The notes: generated by a model from the letters alone, not told the origin. A DNA stretch of 64,000 bases from Commensalibacter melissae (GCF_003691365.1 NZ_CP033087.1:1254501-1318500); one strand, 5' to 3'. Shown: positions 9,406-20,336, counted from the first letter of the stretch. A program made the numbers and translations.

Positions 9406-9951
9406 ATGCGCTTATTTATAGGTATTGATTTCCCAAATTATGTAACTCGCCATTTAAGTCAATTAAGAGGTAGTTTGACCTATGTAAGATGGTATGACCC
9501 TGGGACCTACCACCTCACACTAAATTTTATAGGTGAAATTAATGACTATGATCTGTTGAATGATCTTGATTTGACACTTGAAAAAATATCGCCCCCTTCA
9601 TTCAATTTGACAATTGATAAGGTTAATCTATTTCAAACAGCATCCAATACCCAAATATTATGGGCGGGGATCCAGCCTTCTGAGAGTCTGGTTCATTTAC
9701 GTAAAAAAGTGGAACAAATCTTAAGACAATTAGAAATCAAAACTCAAAAACAAAAATTTGTTCCCCATATTACACTGGGGAAAGGTTCTTGCCTTCCTCA
9801 AGAACATATCAAACAATGGTTGAATCATTATAACCTGTTAAAAATTCCCGATATTGAAATAACCCACTTCTCATTGTTCAGCTCGTATCCTGGTAAGGAG
9901 CAGCCCAATTACATAATTGAGAAAAATTATCCATTATCTTTTCAAACTTAA
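9406..9951 (+). CDS. thpR: RNA 2',3'-cyclic phosphodiesterase (2'-5' RNA ligase family)
   Basis: LigT/ThpR family enzyme that opens 2',3'-cyclic phosphate RNA ends. Two catalytic H-x-T-L motifs are present: YHLTLNFIGE in the N-terminal half and FVPHITLGKG in the C-terminal half, on the usual two-lobed 2H fold. I choose ATG 9406 because family members start MRLFIGID; an in-frame TTG at 9379 would add nine residues without homology. Neither start has a good SD. Its 3' end overlaps the 3' end of the convergent mprF by 4 bases, which may reflect the deletion that shortened mprF. Confidence 0.88.
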   Translation: MRLFIGIDFPNYVTRHLSQLRGSLTYVRWYDPGTYHLTLNFIGEINDYDLLNDLDLTLEKISPPSFNLTIDKVNLFQTASNTQILWAGIQPSESLVHLRKKVEQILRQLEIKTQKQKFVPHITLGKGSCLPQEHIKQWLNHYNLLKIPDIEITHFSLFSSYPGKEQPNYIIEKNYPLSFQT

Positions 9952-12014
9952 GATTTTTTGAATTTACCAATCAGATTAATCATAAAACTAGCATACTGGA
10001 CTTCACAACAAACAAAATGGTCCGTTTTATCCAGTTTCAAACTCGCCAATCCAAAATCATGATAAATGGTCAGGTATTTTTTTCCCGCACCCCAAAAACC
10101 AATAGACCGATTTTCCTGTAACGCCAAATCCCTAAGACGCCAGATAGTATTGACAATTTCACGTTCATTACCCACGGGATCTCCTATTCCGACTAAAAAA
10201 TTATCCTTACGAATAAAAGGTATAGCCGTTCCCTCCTTTGAGCAGATCAAGATACCATTCGGTTTAATATCATCCAGTAATTTATTGTCTGTATCAGACA
10301 TAACCCGATATAATTCTTTAGTTTCCCCTGACCAGGGCCATGAAACTATTTTTGCTGGAAGCATAAGCTTAAACAATATTAAAATTCCGCTTATTCCCAC
10401 CACTGCAATAATTATTTTTGTTGCGATTGAAATATTGCCAGAGAAAAAAACCTGAACAACTCCATATTGAGCAATTGATTGCGGGATTAACCAGTTTATT
10501 ATCAATACAGTGGTTAAAAATAAAATAACCTCTACAATAATTTTGCTGGAAAACGGTGCATCCGTTAAACTGGCTGATCGATAATAACATTTTCTAAACG
10601 GTGCAATAAAAAACGCAACCAAAGTCAGTATGGCCGGAATAATGAGATAAGTTCCCATAATCAACGTAATTACTGCTGATGCAATTAAAATACAAAGACT
10701 TAATCCCCATGCGAGTGTAATTCTACGGACTAATGACACCGTAAGAGTTAATAGGATAAGACCTAAAAACGATAAAATATAATCGCCTGTAAGTTCAATA
10801 AATAATGAAAAAGTTCCTGCATCGTGAAGAATCAATCCGGAATCAAACAAAGGCACAGCCAGATCAATCAAAGCGCAAATAAAAACTGCCGCTGCTGCAA
10901 TGGCTACAGAAAAAGCCGCATCACTCTCCCGCAGATTTTCATCAATGAATAGAGATGGATTGAATCGTAACAGATTCTTTTTTCTGGGCTTATCAAATAT
11001 GGATTTGCTTCTAATTAAAATTTCATGCACTGCAAACATACTGCCTGCAATAAACAATGGTATTAAATAATACAAAAACCGGAAAACAAATATAACACAC
11101 ATAATATTGGCCATTGGCATATAATTTTTTAAAGCCAATATCATGCTGCCCTCAAACACCCCTGCGCCCCCAGGTACACTTGATATTAACCCGGCAATAT
11201 AGGAAGCGATATAAATCGCCATAAAAGACATAAAATCAAGTGCGGGATAACCGGTCATGATTGAATGAGACGGTACGACACAATAAGGGATTGCAGCCGT
11301 TATTATAACTTCAGCAGTTGCGACAACAATTTGTGAAATAGCCATGGATGGCCGAGGAAACGATAAAGTATATTTCCAGACTTTTAACGTGTTGCATCGG
11401 AATGAAAGAAAAATATAACCAAAGACCCCTAACCACGCGACAATTCCGATAAAAATAAATATCCAGCCTGGCAATGCCTGCCCAATGATTGGTAATGAAT
11501 TCGATTTAAATATTAATAACGCGCCTACTAGCACCGCAACACCTATAAAATAGGTAATGGAACAAAAGGCGATAACCTGAAGGATTTCTAAAGGCTTAAG
11601 CCCCCAACTCCCATATAACCGGAAACGAACCATTGCTCCAGAAACTGCCGACAAACCAATATTATGTGAAAGCACATAGGAACAAAAAGATGCAAAGGCA
11701 GTTTTCAAAAAAGACAAGCGGTATCCAATTTGTCTAACAGCCATTTTATCATAAAACGACAGGACAAAAAATGACAATAAGGTGCACGCTCCAGCCATTA
11801 ACAAGGAAAAAGTGGGAATTTGTTCAAAAGATAGCTTAATCTCTTTCAGGCTGAGATGTTTGAATTCCTTTTGCACAACATAAATTGCAGCCACGAATAA
11901 CAAAACACCAATAATACGAGAACAATATTTTAAATGAATCTTCCAACCCGTGTTTTTATAATGTTTCCCATCATTCTGGGTGTTATTGAGTTTTTCGAAA
12001 TCCGATGGCTGCAT
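9948..12014 (-). CDS. mprF: MprF-type lysyl-phosphatidylglycerol flippase/synthase, C-terminally truncated
   Basis: A 688-residue protein with the N-terminal LPG-flippase membrane domain (about 14 helices; ISSVPGGAGVFEGSM is the family signature). A soluble DUF2156/GNAT synthase portion follows, but it begins near residue 560 and stops after YHDFGLASLKLDK, where full MprF proteins (about 840-870 residues) continue for roughly another 150-200. The second, catalytic GNAT lobe is missing. The last 25 or so residues do not resemble the family, and I found no continuation in other frames before thpR. Flippase activity may survive; lysyl transfer probably does not. It lies 51 bases downstream of lysS, whose product makes the lysyl-tRNA donor. 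Confidence 0.85.
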   Translation of the reverse strand: MQPSDFEKLNNTQNDGKHYKNTGWKIHLKYCSRIIGVLLFVAAIYVVQKEFKHLSLKEIKLSFEQIPTFSLLMAGACTLLSFFVLSFYDKMAVRQIGYRLSFLKTAFASFCSYVLSHNIGLSAVSGAMVRFRLYGSWGLKPLEILQVIAFCSITYFIGVAVLVGALLIFKSNSLPIIGQALPGWIFIFIGIVAWLGVFGYIFLSFRCNTLKVWKYTLSFPRPSMAISQIVVATAEVIITAAIPYCVVPSHSIMTGYPALDFMSFMAIYIASYIAGLISSVPGGAGVFEGSMILALKNYMPMANIMCVIFVFRFLYYLIPLFIAGSMFAVHEILIRSKSIFDKPRKKNLLRFNPSLFIDENLRESDAAFSVAIAAAAVFICALIDLAVPLFDSGLILHDAGTFSLFIELTGDYILSFLGLILLTLTVSLVRRITLAWGLSLCILIASAVITLIMGTYLIIPAILTLVAFFIAPFRKCYYRSASLTDAPFSSKIIVEVILFLTTVLIINWLIPQSIAQYGVVQVFFSGNISIATKIIIAVVGISGILILFKLMLPAKIVSWPWSGETKELYRVMSDTDNKLLDDIKPNGILICSKEGTAIPFIRKDNFLVGIGDPVGNEREIVNTIWRLRDLALQENRSIGFWGAGKKYLTIYHDFGLASLKLDKTDHFVCCEVQYASFMINLIGKFKKS

Positions 12015-12065
12015 GAATCTTCTATGTTATAATTGATAAAGCAAAATCTTTCGATCTTCTTATAT

Positions 12066-13679
12066 TTATCTTTTTACCGCCTTGTTAATCAACTCTATTG
12101 TTTCTTTTATTCCATATACGGCGATAAACATTCCGAAACGTGGCCCATCTTTTTGTCCGAGTAACACTTCATAAAGACAACCAAACCAATCCCTTAACGG
12201 TTCAAATTCGTATTTTTTACCGATTGCAAACACCAAATTTTGTAAAATATCAGGTTTATGCTCTTCCGCTGGTAATTTCTTCAATTCAACAGATAACTCA
12301 ATCAAAGCCCTTGCCTCTCGTTCATCCGGTGTACGATAAACCTTATGGGGACGAATGAAATCAGCATAATATGCCAGGGCATTCTCTACTAGCTGAGCCA
12401 ACATGGGGCTATTGTCAGGCGATACAGATTCATCATATCGTTTAAGAAATCCCCATAATATCTCGGCTCTTTCCGCATTCGCAACACTGGCAAGATTTAA
12501 TAACATTGCGAATGAAATCGGACTTCCCGCTTTTTTTGGTAAAACACCTCCATGTATGAACCAGGCAGGATTAGCATATTTCTTTTCTTTTTCAGCGGGT
12601 CCGACACTATCATCTTCCCGCTCTGATTTCTGCCAATTTTCAACATGTTTAAGATATTCATCTGTAGTCTTGGGTATAACATCAAAAAATAATCTTTTCG
12701 CCCGTCTAGGTGCATTAAACATATATTGCGCAAGACTTTCCGAGGGACCATATCGCAACCATTCTTCAATCGACAGTCCATTTCCTTTCGATTTTGAGAT
12801 TTTTTGCCCCTGATCATCAAGAAATAATTCATATGTTAGATTGGCTGGTGGAGTGCCACCAAGAATTTTACAAATCTTGCTTGAAAGTCGAACACTGTCA
12901 ATCAGATCCTTTCCTGACATTTCATAATCTACCCCCAGGGCATACCAGCGCATTGCCCAATCAGCTTTCCATTGTAATTTTGCATATCCACCTGTAACAG
13001 GGGTTTCAAAAAGCTTGCCATTCCCATCACGCCATTGAATAGTTCCAGATACCGGATCAATTTTTTCCATAGGAACTTGCATAACAATTCCCGTTTCAGG
13101 ATGGACAGGTAACACAGGGGAATAGGTGGCCCGTCTTTCTTCTCTCAGTGTCGGTGCAATTACAGCAACTATCTTGTCGTGAACTTCCAATATTCTTTTC
13201 AAAGCGGAATCGAATTTTCCTGATTGATAATATTCTGTTGAGGAGACAAATTCATATTCAAATCCAAAATGATCAAGAAAGGAACAAAGTTGGGCATTAT
13301 TATGTGCACCAAAAGATTCATGTGTTCCAAATGGATCAGGTATACTTGACAAAGGTTTTCCTAAATGTTCTTTTAACATTTCCTGATTAGGTACATTTTC
13401 TGGAATTTTACGTAAACCATCCATATCATCTGAAAATGCAAGAATGACAGCTTTTTTCCCTGTCAGGGCCTGATATGCCTGGCTGACCCAAGAAGTGCGA
13501 GCCACTTCGCCAAATGTTCCGATATGCGGTAAACCAGAAGGGCCATATCCTGTTTCAAGCAAGGCGGGTTTATCCGATTTATCTTTTTTATTCCGAACAT
13601 GTTCAGCCAATTTTACGGCTTCCTCGAAAGGCCATATTTTGGGTATTGAAGTAAAAGAAGAAAAATCGTTTATTGTCAT
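12066..13679 (-). CDS. lysS: Class I lysyl-tRNA synthetase
   Basis: A 537-residue class I (archaeal-type) LysRS, which replaces the class II enzyme in most alphaproteobacteria. The Rossmann-fold signature GLPHIGT occupies residues 49-55, and the KMSKS-equivalent KISKSKGNG lies around residue 290. It charges tRNA-Lys with lysine and ATP in the cytosol. Length and domain order are normal. It reads in the same direction as mprF 51 bases downstream, so lysyl-tRNA synthesis and lysyl-lipid synthesis were probably one operon. Divergent from the DinG-family gene. Confidence 0.95.
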   Translation of the reverse strand: MTINDFSSFTSIPKIWPFEEAVKLAEHVRNKKDKSDKPALLETGYGPSGLPHIGTFGEVARTSWVSQAYQALTGKKAVILAFSDDMDGLRKIPENVPNQEMLKEHLGKPLSSIPDPFGTHESFGAHNNAQLCSFLDHFGFEYEFVSSTEYYQSGKFDSALKRILEVHDKIVAVIAPTLREERRATYSPVLPVHPETGIVMQVPMEKIDPVSGTIQWRDGNGKLFETPVTGGYAKLQWKADWAMRWYALGVDYEMSGKDLIDSVRLSSKICKILGGTPPANLTYELFLDDQGQKISKSKGNGLSIEEWLRYGPSESLAQYMFNAPRRAKRLFFDVIPKTTDEYLKHVENWQKSEREDDSVGPAEKEKKYANPAWFIHGGVLPKKAGSPISFAMLLNLASVANAERAEILWGFLKRYDESVSPDNSPMLAQLVENALAYYADFIRPHKVYRTPDEREARALIELSVELKKLPAEEHKPDILQNLVFAIGKKYEFEPLRDWFGCLYEVLLGQKDGPRFGMFIAVYGIKETIELINKAVKR

Positions 13680-13742
13680 TATTTTACAGCCACTATAAAA
13701 ATGCCTGCCCTCTGATTAAATATGGATTTAAAAAACTATTAT

Positions 13743-13757
13743 CTGTTAGATTAACAG
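13743..13757. promoter_or_regulatory. Short palindrome between lysS and the DinG-family gene
   Basis: Inverted repeat CTGTTA-GAT-TAACAG in the 126-base divergent gap, 64 bases upstream of lysS and 49 bases upstream of the helicase. It may be an operator; no regulator can be assigned. Confidence 0.3.
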
Positions 13758-13805
13758 GATAAAAATCAATATATTATCATATACGTATGAATTGTTAGAA
13801 AATAA

Positions 13806-16628
13806 ATGGTTTTAAAAGATTATTCCGCATTAATTATTCATGATAATCAATTTTCATTATTTAATACGGATGGAGAAATTCTTAATTTACCGTTACAGAC
13901 ATTGATTGCTGAACTTGAACAAACAACTGAATTGCTGATCATACACAAATCTTATACCTACCGTAAACTAAAATCCCCAAAAACCATTCATACTGACCGG
14001 TGGCTTGATTTGCTTGAACTTGCCGCATTTGTATTTCCCGTTCAATCCTTTGGCTATACAGTCACAAATTTTGCCAATGCATTAAAAATCCCCATGCCTT
14101 TAAATCCTGAAGCTGATTTTTTAATAATTATCTGCGATTATCTTATCCTAAAATTCAAGGAAGAATATAATCATGGCAATAAAGACCTGATTGCCGCTCG
14201 GCTAGCGGCCCTCTATCATGCACAATGGTTATGGGCTCCAATATTATTATCTGCACTTGATATTTCTCTACCGTTACCAGCGCAACAACTGCAAGCTTCT
14301 GACGCGCTCAGAATATGGCAACGATTACCAAAATGGCAAGAACTTTCCCCACGTCCCAAACCCAGCCAATTTCCTGTCAAACGCCAGGAAACCTTTAATC
14401 GTTTGGCCGAAATTCTGGGACCTGGCGCTGAAGATCGAGCTGGACAAATTGATTTTACAGATGTTGCCCGTTATGCATTTGAACCTTGTGTGGAACAGGG
14501 AAAACCCAATATTGTATTAGCCGAGGCAGGAACAGGTACAGGAAAGACCTCTGCCTATATTGCTCCAGCAAGTTTATGGGCTGAACACAATAAAGGAACA
14601 GTTTGGATAAATACCTACACGCGCCATTTACAAAGGCAAATCGAACATGAATTCCATTATCTTTATCCAGATCCTGCCACCCGCAAGAAAAAAATTGTGG
14701 TCCGAAAAGGTAGAGAGAATTATTTATGTTTATTAAATTTAGATGAATATATTACGCTTCATTTCAATAAAAATGATGGTAACGGTAATAATATCGCCAT
14801 TGTTTTATTATGCAACTGGGCTGAACAAAGCAATGATGGTGATCTTTTTGGAGGTGACCTGCCTAACTGGTTCCATGATCTTTTTGACAACAGAATATTA
14901 TCTATTCTTGCTGAAAGACGGGGTGAATGCATTCATGCAAGTTGCCCACATTACCAGACTTGTTTTGTTGAACATTCCATTCGCAGAGCCCAAAATGCAG
15001 AAATTGTTATTGCAAATCACGCCCTGGTCATTAACCACTTTGCCTGGTCTTTAGATAATGCCTCTCCTGAATGGGAAAGTAATCTACCGTCCCGCTTGAT
15101 TTTTGACGAGGCCCATCATATATCGGATGCAGCCGATTCAGCTTTTTCAACCGCTTTCTCGGCTACTGAAACCAGCGAATTGAGACGATGGCTATTAGGA
15201 AATGAAGGGAACAATACACGTTCAAAAGGATTGAAAAAGCGTATTCATGACGTAATTATTGGCAATAAAGCGCTTGAAAAGGATTTGGAAGAAATTATTG
15301 ATTCCGCTTTTATTTTACCCCCCTTAAATTGGTCAAGTCATCTTGCATCATTTCATGACAATAAGGATGAAAACCTAACCAATTTATCTGAGCGTTTCTT
15401 TTACCTCATATATCAGCAAATACAAGCCCGTTCTTCCCGTAACCAAATTATCAATCAGTCCTACGCAGAAACAAGACAATATGAATGCGATCTCTATCCG
15501 CTATTACCGGAATTAGTTGCACTTGTACCAAATTTAATTCAATCCTTTCAAAAATTGCTAAACTGTCTTTTAAAATTTACACGCAATATAGAAACCAAAT
15601 TAAATAATGAAAAAGACTCTCTGGACAAAATGTCCCTTGAGAGACTTGAGACAACTCACGCAACATTAACCCGGAAAGCGGTTACTCCCTTAACTCTATG
15701 GTTGGATCTTTTGACTTCATTGAATAAACCAGAACATTCCAATAGCCAACCTAAAACTCATGTTTCATTTCTGAAATCTGAACATAAGAATAAAAATATA
15801 ACAGACGTAGGTTTATTTCATCATTGGCTTGACCCAACCATTCCATTGATGAAAATGCTGGCACCTTCAATACAAGGTATGCTTTTCACCTCTGCAACCT
15901 TACGCGATGAAAGTAACAATGACACAGAAGCATCCTGGCAAGCAGCCGAACAAAGAGTTGGGACAGAACATCTTCCCGTTCAACCTCTTAGAGCTGCATT
16001 AAGTTGTCCCTTCAATTATGACAAGCAAGCCCGTGTTTTTGTAGTTAATGACATTAATATTCATTCCATTAATGAAGTGGCCCATGCCTACCTGCATTTA
16101 TTCAAGGCCTCCAAAGGTGGTGCATTGGGATTGTTTACAGCAATTCATCGGTTACGTGCAATTTATCACCAGATTAATGAATCTTTGGAAAAAGATAATA
16201 TTTCTCTTTTTGCACAACATATCGATCCATTGAGTAATAATAGTCTGGTTGAATTGTTTAAAAATGATATGCGCTCCTGTCTATTGGGTACTGATGCCAT
16301 GCGGGATGGAATCAATATTCCAGGTAATTCTTTACGCCTTGTTGTATTTGAAAGAATACCCTGGCCTCGCCCTGATATTCTTTATCGAGAAAGAAGAAAG
16401 TATTTTTATAAAGACAAACCCAATCTTTATGATGAGCAAATTGTTCGATTGCGCTTAAGACAGGCTTTTGGCAGATTGATACGTACTCAATCAGACAAGG
16501 GAATTTTTATTATTTTGGACCGTCGTACACCAACTCGTGTATTGTCCGCTTTCCCAAAAAATGTTCCGATACGAAGACAGAGCCTACAAGAGGTAATCAA
16601 TCAGACGACCCTTTTTTATGAAAAATAA
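13806..16628 (+). CDS. DinG-family ATP-dependent DNA helicase
   Basis: A 940-residue XPD-like superfamily 2 helicase. Walker A is AEAGTGTGKTSAYIAP (about residues 239-254) and the DEAH box FDEAHH is near residue 434. Between them a cysteine cluster (an isolated C, then CIHASCPHYQTC around 375-386) is the expected [4Fe-4S] site. The C-terminal RecA lobe ends with LRQAFGRLIRTQSDKGIFIILDRR (motif VI region). The first about 200 residues are a divergent N-terminal part without recognised exonuclease motifs. DinG enzymes unwind R-loops, forks and DNA:RNA hybrids. I leave the symbol blank because YoaA-like proteins look similar. Confidence 0.88.
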   Translation: MVLKDYSALIIHDNQFSLFNTDGEILNLPLQTLIAELEQTTELLIIHKSYTYRKLKSPKTIHTDRWLDLLELAAFVFPVQSFGYTVTNFANALKIPMPLNPEADFLIIICDYLILKFKEEYNHGNKDLIAARLAALYHAQWLWAPILLSALDISLPLPAQQLQASDALRIWQRLPKWQELSPRPKPSQFPVKRQETFNRLAEILGPGAEDRAGQIDFTDVARYAFEPCVEQGKPNIVLAEAGTGTGKTSAYIAPASLWAEHNKGTVWINTYTRHLQRQIEHEFHYLYPDPATRKKKIVVRKGRENYLCLLNLDEYITLHFNKNDGNGNNIAIVLLCNWAEQSNDGDLFGGDLPNWFHDLFDNRILSILAERRGECIHASCPHYQTCFVEHSIRRAQNAEIVIANHALVINHFAWSLDNASPEWESNLPSRLIFDEAHHISDAADSAFSTAFSATETSELRRWLLGNEGNNTRSKGLKKRIHDVIIGNKALEKDLEEIIDSAFILPPLNWSSHLASFHDNKDENLTNLSERFFYLIYQQIQARSSRNQIINQSYAETRQYECDLYPLLPELVALVPNLIQSFQKLLNCLLKFTRNIETKLNNEKDSLDKMSLERLETTHATLTRKAVTPLTLWLDLLTSLNKPEHSNSQPKTHVSFLKSEHKNKNITDVGLFHHWLDPTIPLMKMLAPSIQGMLFTSATLRDESNNDTEASWQAAEQRVGTEHLPVQPLRAALSCPFNYDKQARVFVVNDINIHSINEVAHAYLHLFKASKGGALGLFTAIHRLRAIYHQINESLEKDNISLFAQHIDPLSNNSLVELFKNDMRSCLLGTDAMRDGINIPGNSLRLVVFERIPWPRPDILYRERRKYFYKDKPNLYDEQIVRLRLRQAFGRLIRTQSDKGIFIILDRRTPTRVLSAFPKNVPIRRQSLQEVINQTTLFYEK

Positions 16629-16647
16629 ATCATCATAAACAACAAAA

Positions 16648-16671
16648 CCAGCTCTTTATCAAAAGAGCTGG
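16648..16671 (-). terminator. Rho-independent terminator of cspA
   Basis: Perfect 10-bp stem CCAGCTCTTT / AAAGAGCTGG with an ATCA loop. On the minus strand it is followed by TTTTGTTG, so it suits cspA; on the plus strand it lacks a T-run but may still help end the helicase message. Confidence 0.8.
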
Positions 16672-16723
16672 CTTGCTTACGGTAAATAGATAACTCTAAT
16701 ACCAGTAATCGTATGCTTCGATC

Positions 16724-16927
16724 TTACAAAGGCTTGAGATTAGCTGCAGCAGCTTTACCTCTTTCTGTTACAATATCATAGCTTACACGCTGATTTTCCT
16801 TCAAATCACGAAGTCCAGCAGCCTGAACAGCTGTAATATGCACAAAAACGTCTTTGCCACCTTCTTCAGGGACAATAAAACCAAATCCTTTTGTAGGATT
16901 AAACCATTTCACGGTTCCAGTATACAT
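16724..16927 (-). CDS. cspA: CspA-family cold-shock protein
   Basis: A 67-residue single cold-shock domain with RNP1 KGFGFI and RNP2 VFVHI, starting [14 protein letters not shown]. It binds single-stranded RNA and DNA as a chaperone. Length and motifs are normal. A long AT-rich leader region lies upstream. Such proteins are often numerous in a genome, so cold induction of this copy cannot be assumed. Confidence 0.95.
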   Translation of the reverse strand: MYTGTVKWFNPTKGFGFIVPEEGGKDVFVHITAVQAAGLRDLKENQRVSYDIVTERGKAAAANLKPL

Positions 16928-17307
16928 TATAACCGCGCATCCTTATCATATATAGAATATCAAGCCTTGAAACATAGACCTGATATAGAGTTAAAATCAA
17001 AACGAATAAATCGTTTACCTATTCAGAAAGAAAACTTTCATGGGACTATTTGACACATAAAATAAATAAACTGTCAATATAATTATTATTTATTAAATAA
17101 AAAAAACATATATATTGTAAATTTAATATAAAATATAAATAAATTTTTAGTATTTATTAAAATTTTAGAATATTTATTTATTATTTAGAATAAAACACTT
17201 AAAAAATATATCGCAACATTTCATTTACAATATTATTCAAGACTATTTAATATGGTTAATTTAATAATTACTACTTCATAATTGTGATCAAATATTCACA
17301 TATATAA
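16928..17307 (-). promoter_or_regulatory. Long AT-rich leader/promoter region of cspA
   Basis: About 380 gene-free bases upstream of cspA, the part beyond 17050 almost pure A/T. One TTGACA (minus strand, near 17080) and one TTGATT-N18-TATGTT pair nearer the gene are possible promoter elements; neither is convincing. A small hairpin (AAACGA / TCGTTT, 17000-17016) lies in the probable leader. Csp genes often have long structured leaders, but I see no defined cold box. No small gene is evident. Confidence 0.35.
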
Positions 17308-17339
17308 AAAGGTTACTGCCATTATTGACAGTAACCTTT
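17308..17339 (-). terminator. Rho-independent terminator of groESL
   Basis: An 11-bp stem AAAGGTTACTG / CAGTAACCTTT with a 10-base loop; on the minus strand it runs into TTTTTATATA. It lies about 50 bases after the groEL stop. Confidence 0.85.
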
Positions 17340-17389
17340 CAGGATAAGATAATTATTTAGTTATTATCCTTTGTGCAATAAGGGAGAAA

Positions 17390-19048
<1,659 letters not shown>

Positions 19049-19103
19049 CTACAAGAAATTCTTTAAAAAAAGTCAAAATCAAAAGCTGGTGAAAAATTGC
19101 GGA

Positions 19104-19394
19104 TTAACCTACAATTCCCATAATATCGCTTTCTTTCATAATCAAAAGCTCTTCGCCATTTAATTTGACTTCGGTCCCAGACCATTTACCGAATAAAACT
19201 TTATCACCTTTTTTAACATCCAGAGGAACAATTTGTCCCTGCTCATTACGAGCTCCCGGACCTACGGCAATGACTTCGCCTTCTTGAGGTTTTTCTTTTG
19301 CTGTATCTGGAATGATAATTCCACCGACAGTTTTTTCTTCACTGTTTAGCCGACGAACGACTACACGGTCATGTAATGGACGAAAATTCGTCAT
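19104..19394 (-). CDS. groES: Co-chaperonin GroES (Hsp10)
   Basis: A 96-residue GroES with the start [13 protein letters not shown], mobile loop around [18 protein letters not shown] and the end [11 protein letters not shown]. It caps the GroEL chamber. The SD GGAG lies 8-9 bases before the ATG. First gene of the groESL operon. The upstream region lacks a CIRCE element but carries a large dyad at the predicted transcription start. Confidence 0.98.
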   Translation of the reverse strand: MTNFRPLHDRVVVRRLNSEEKTVGGIIIPDTAKEKPQEGEVIAVGPGARNEQGQIVPLDVKKGDKVLFGKWSGTEVKLNGEELLIMKESDIMGIVG

Positions 19395-19479
19395 TTGGAT
19401 CGCTCCATAATTTCTATATAATGCCCTTAATCAAAGCAGCATTATGGGTTTTAACTACGCGCGTTTTTGCCGCGTTACT

Positions 19480-19517
19480 CCAAATATTACAGTGGCATTA
19501 TTGCCACTTATATTTGG
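19480..19517. promoter_or_regulatory. 38-bp compound inverted repeat at the groES promoter
   Basis: Nested symmetrical arms: outer CCAAATAT / ATATTTGG and inner AGTGGCA / TGCCACT around a TTAT loop, with a 3-base versus 1-base bulge between outer and inner arms. It begins at the predicted groES start site, so it could be a repressor operator, a leader hairpin or both. It does not match CIRCE (TTAGCACTC-N9-GAGTGCTAA). Confidence 0.6.
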
Positions 19518-19521
19518 TTTT

Positions 19522-19550
19522 AAGGTAACCATAATCATGTACAATGTCAA
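19522..19550 (-). promoter_or_regulatory. Candidate housekeeping promoter of groESL
   Basis: On the minus strand TTGACA (19545-19550), a 17-base spacer, then TACCTT (19522-19527). The -35 is perfect, the -10 moderate. The predicted start near 19515 gives a leader of about 120 bases. No clear heat-shock sigma element was recognised. Confidence 0.45.
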
Positions 19551-19576
19551 CTAAATTTAATTCCTATGCACAGATA

Positions 19577-19587
19577 TAAGTTACTTA
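19577..19587. promoter_or_regulatory. Palindrome TAAGTTACTTA, copy 1
   Basis: An 11-base dyad (TAAGT-T-ACTTA) in the divergent groES/nemR-like gap. An identical copy lies 74 bases away at 19651. It may be an operator of the adjacent TetR-family regulator. Confidence 0.4.
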
Positions 19588-19650
19588 AATTTTATCGATT
19601 GATTTATTGTGTATAATTACAATATATTTTAAAGAATAATACTTATTAAG

Positions 19651-19661
19651 TAAGTTACTTA
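19651..19661. promoter_or_regulatory. Palindrome TAAGTTACTTA, copy 2
   Basis: Same 11-mer as 19577-19587, extended here to GTAAGT-T-ACTTAC and with an extra TAAG half-site just upstream. It lies 73 bases before the regulator's ATG. The two centres are 74 bp apart, close to seven helical turns. Confidence 0.4.
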
Positions 19662-19733
19662 CAAAAGATTTTATCACATAACATAACGTGCTTTCAGACT
19701 CAAATCTCTTTTTCCGTAACCTCATATCGTCTT

Positions 19734-20321
19734 ATGAATGCTAAAAATAAAAAAAATCTTCTTTTGAAAATTGGTCAGGAATTTTTTGCAAGCCAAGGTT
19801 TTACAAATGTTGGTTTAGCTGAAATTCTCAAACAAGCAAATATTCCCAAAGGCTCATTCTATTATTATTTCAATTCCAAGGAAGATTACGGCGTTCAGGT
19901 CATTGATCACTATATTGACAATTATATAATGGCTCTTCAGTCCTTACTTAAGTCTTCTTCACTTTCAGGAAAAGATCGTCTACTTAAATATTGGGAAAAA
20001 TGGCAATTTTCACAATGCGACAATAATTTTGAGGGACATTGTCTTATCGTTAAATTAAGTTCTGAGGTGACGGATTATTCCGAACCGATGCGTAAGGCAT
20101 TCTGTAGAGGAACCGACCGGATATTATCCCTTATCGCACAAATTATTGCCATAGGCCAAAAAGATAATTCCATTCACAATCAGGCTGACAATTTTTTTAT
20201 AGCTCAACAACTATATCAACAATGGTTGGGAGCAAGTTTAATGGTGAAAATACAAAAACGGTCTACAGCATTTACTATCGCCCTCCATTTCACAAACTTT
20301 CTTCTTGACAATAATATTTAA
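19734..20321 (+). CDS. nemR: NemR-like TetR-family regulator
   Basis: A 195-residue TetR repressor. The N-terminal helix-turn-helix reads VGLAEILKQANIPKGSFYYYFNSKEDY (split here as residues 26-45 and 46-52). The ligand domain has the NemR-type block GHCLIVKLSSEVTDYSEPMR with Cys103, the likely counterpart of the E. coli NemR redox/electrophile-sensing Cys106; Cys95 and Cys124 are further candidates. It lies directly upstream of two Old Yellow Enzyme genes, as nemR does for nemA. It probably represses them until quinones, hypochlorite or other electrophiles modify it. No clear SD. Confidence 0.82.
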   Translation: MNAKNKKNLLLKIGQEFFASQGFTNVGLAEILKQANIPKGSFYYYFNSKEDYGVQVIDHYIDNYIMALQSLLKSSSLSGKDRLLKYWEKWQFSQCDNNFEGHCLIVKLSSEVTDYSEPMRKAFCRGTDRILSLIAQIIAIGQKDNSIHNQADNFFIAQQLYQQWLGASLMVKIQKRSTAFTIALHFTNFLLDNNI

Positions 20322-20336
20322 TTTTTCATAGATTAA

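Noticed and set aside
12403-12813. 136-residue plus-strand frame opposite lysS
   Set aside because: Shadow of a conserved synthetase; no RBS and no recognisable domain.
19395-19733. CIRCE element for groESL
   Set aside because: I searched the whole gap for TTAGCACTC / GAGTGCTAA and found neither arm; the dyad present is a different sequence.
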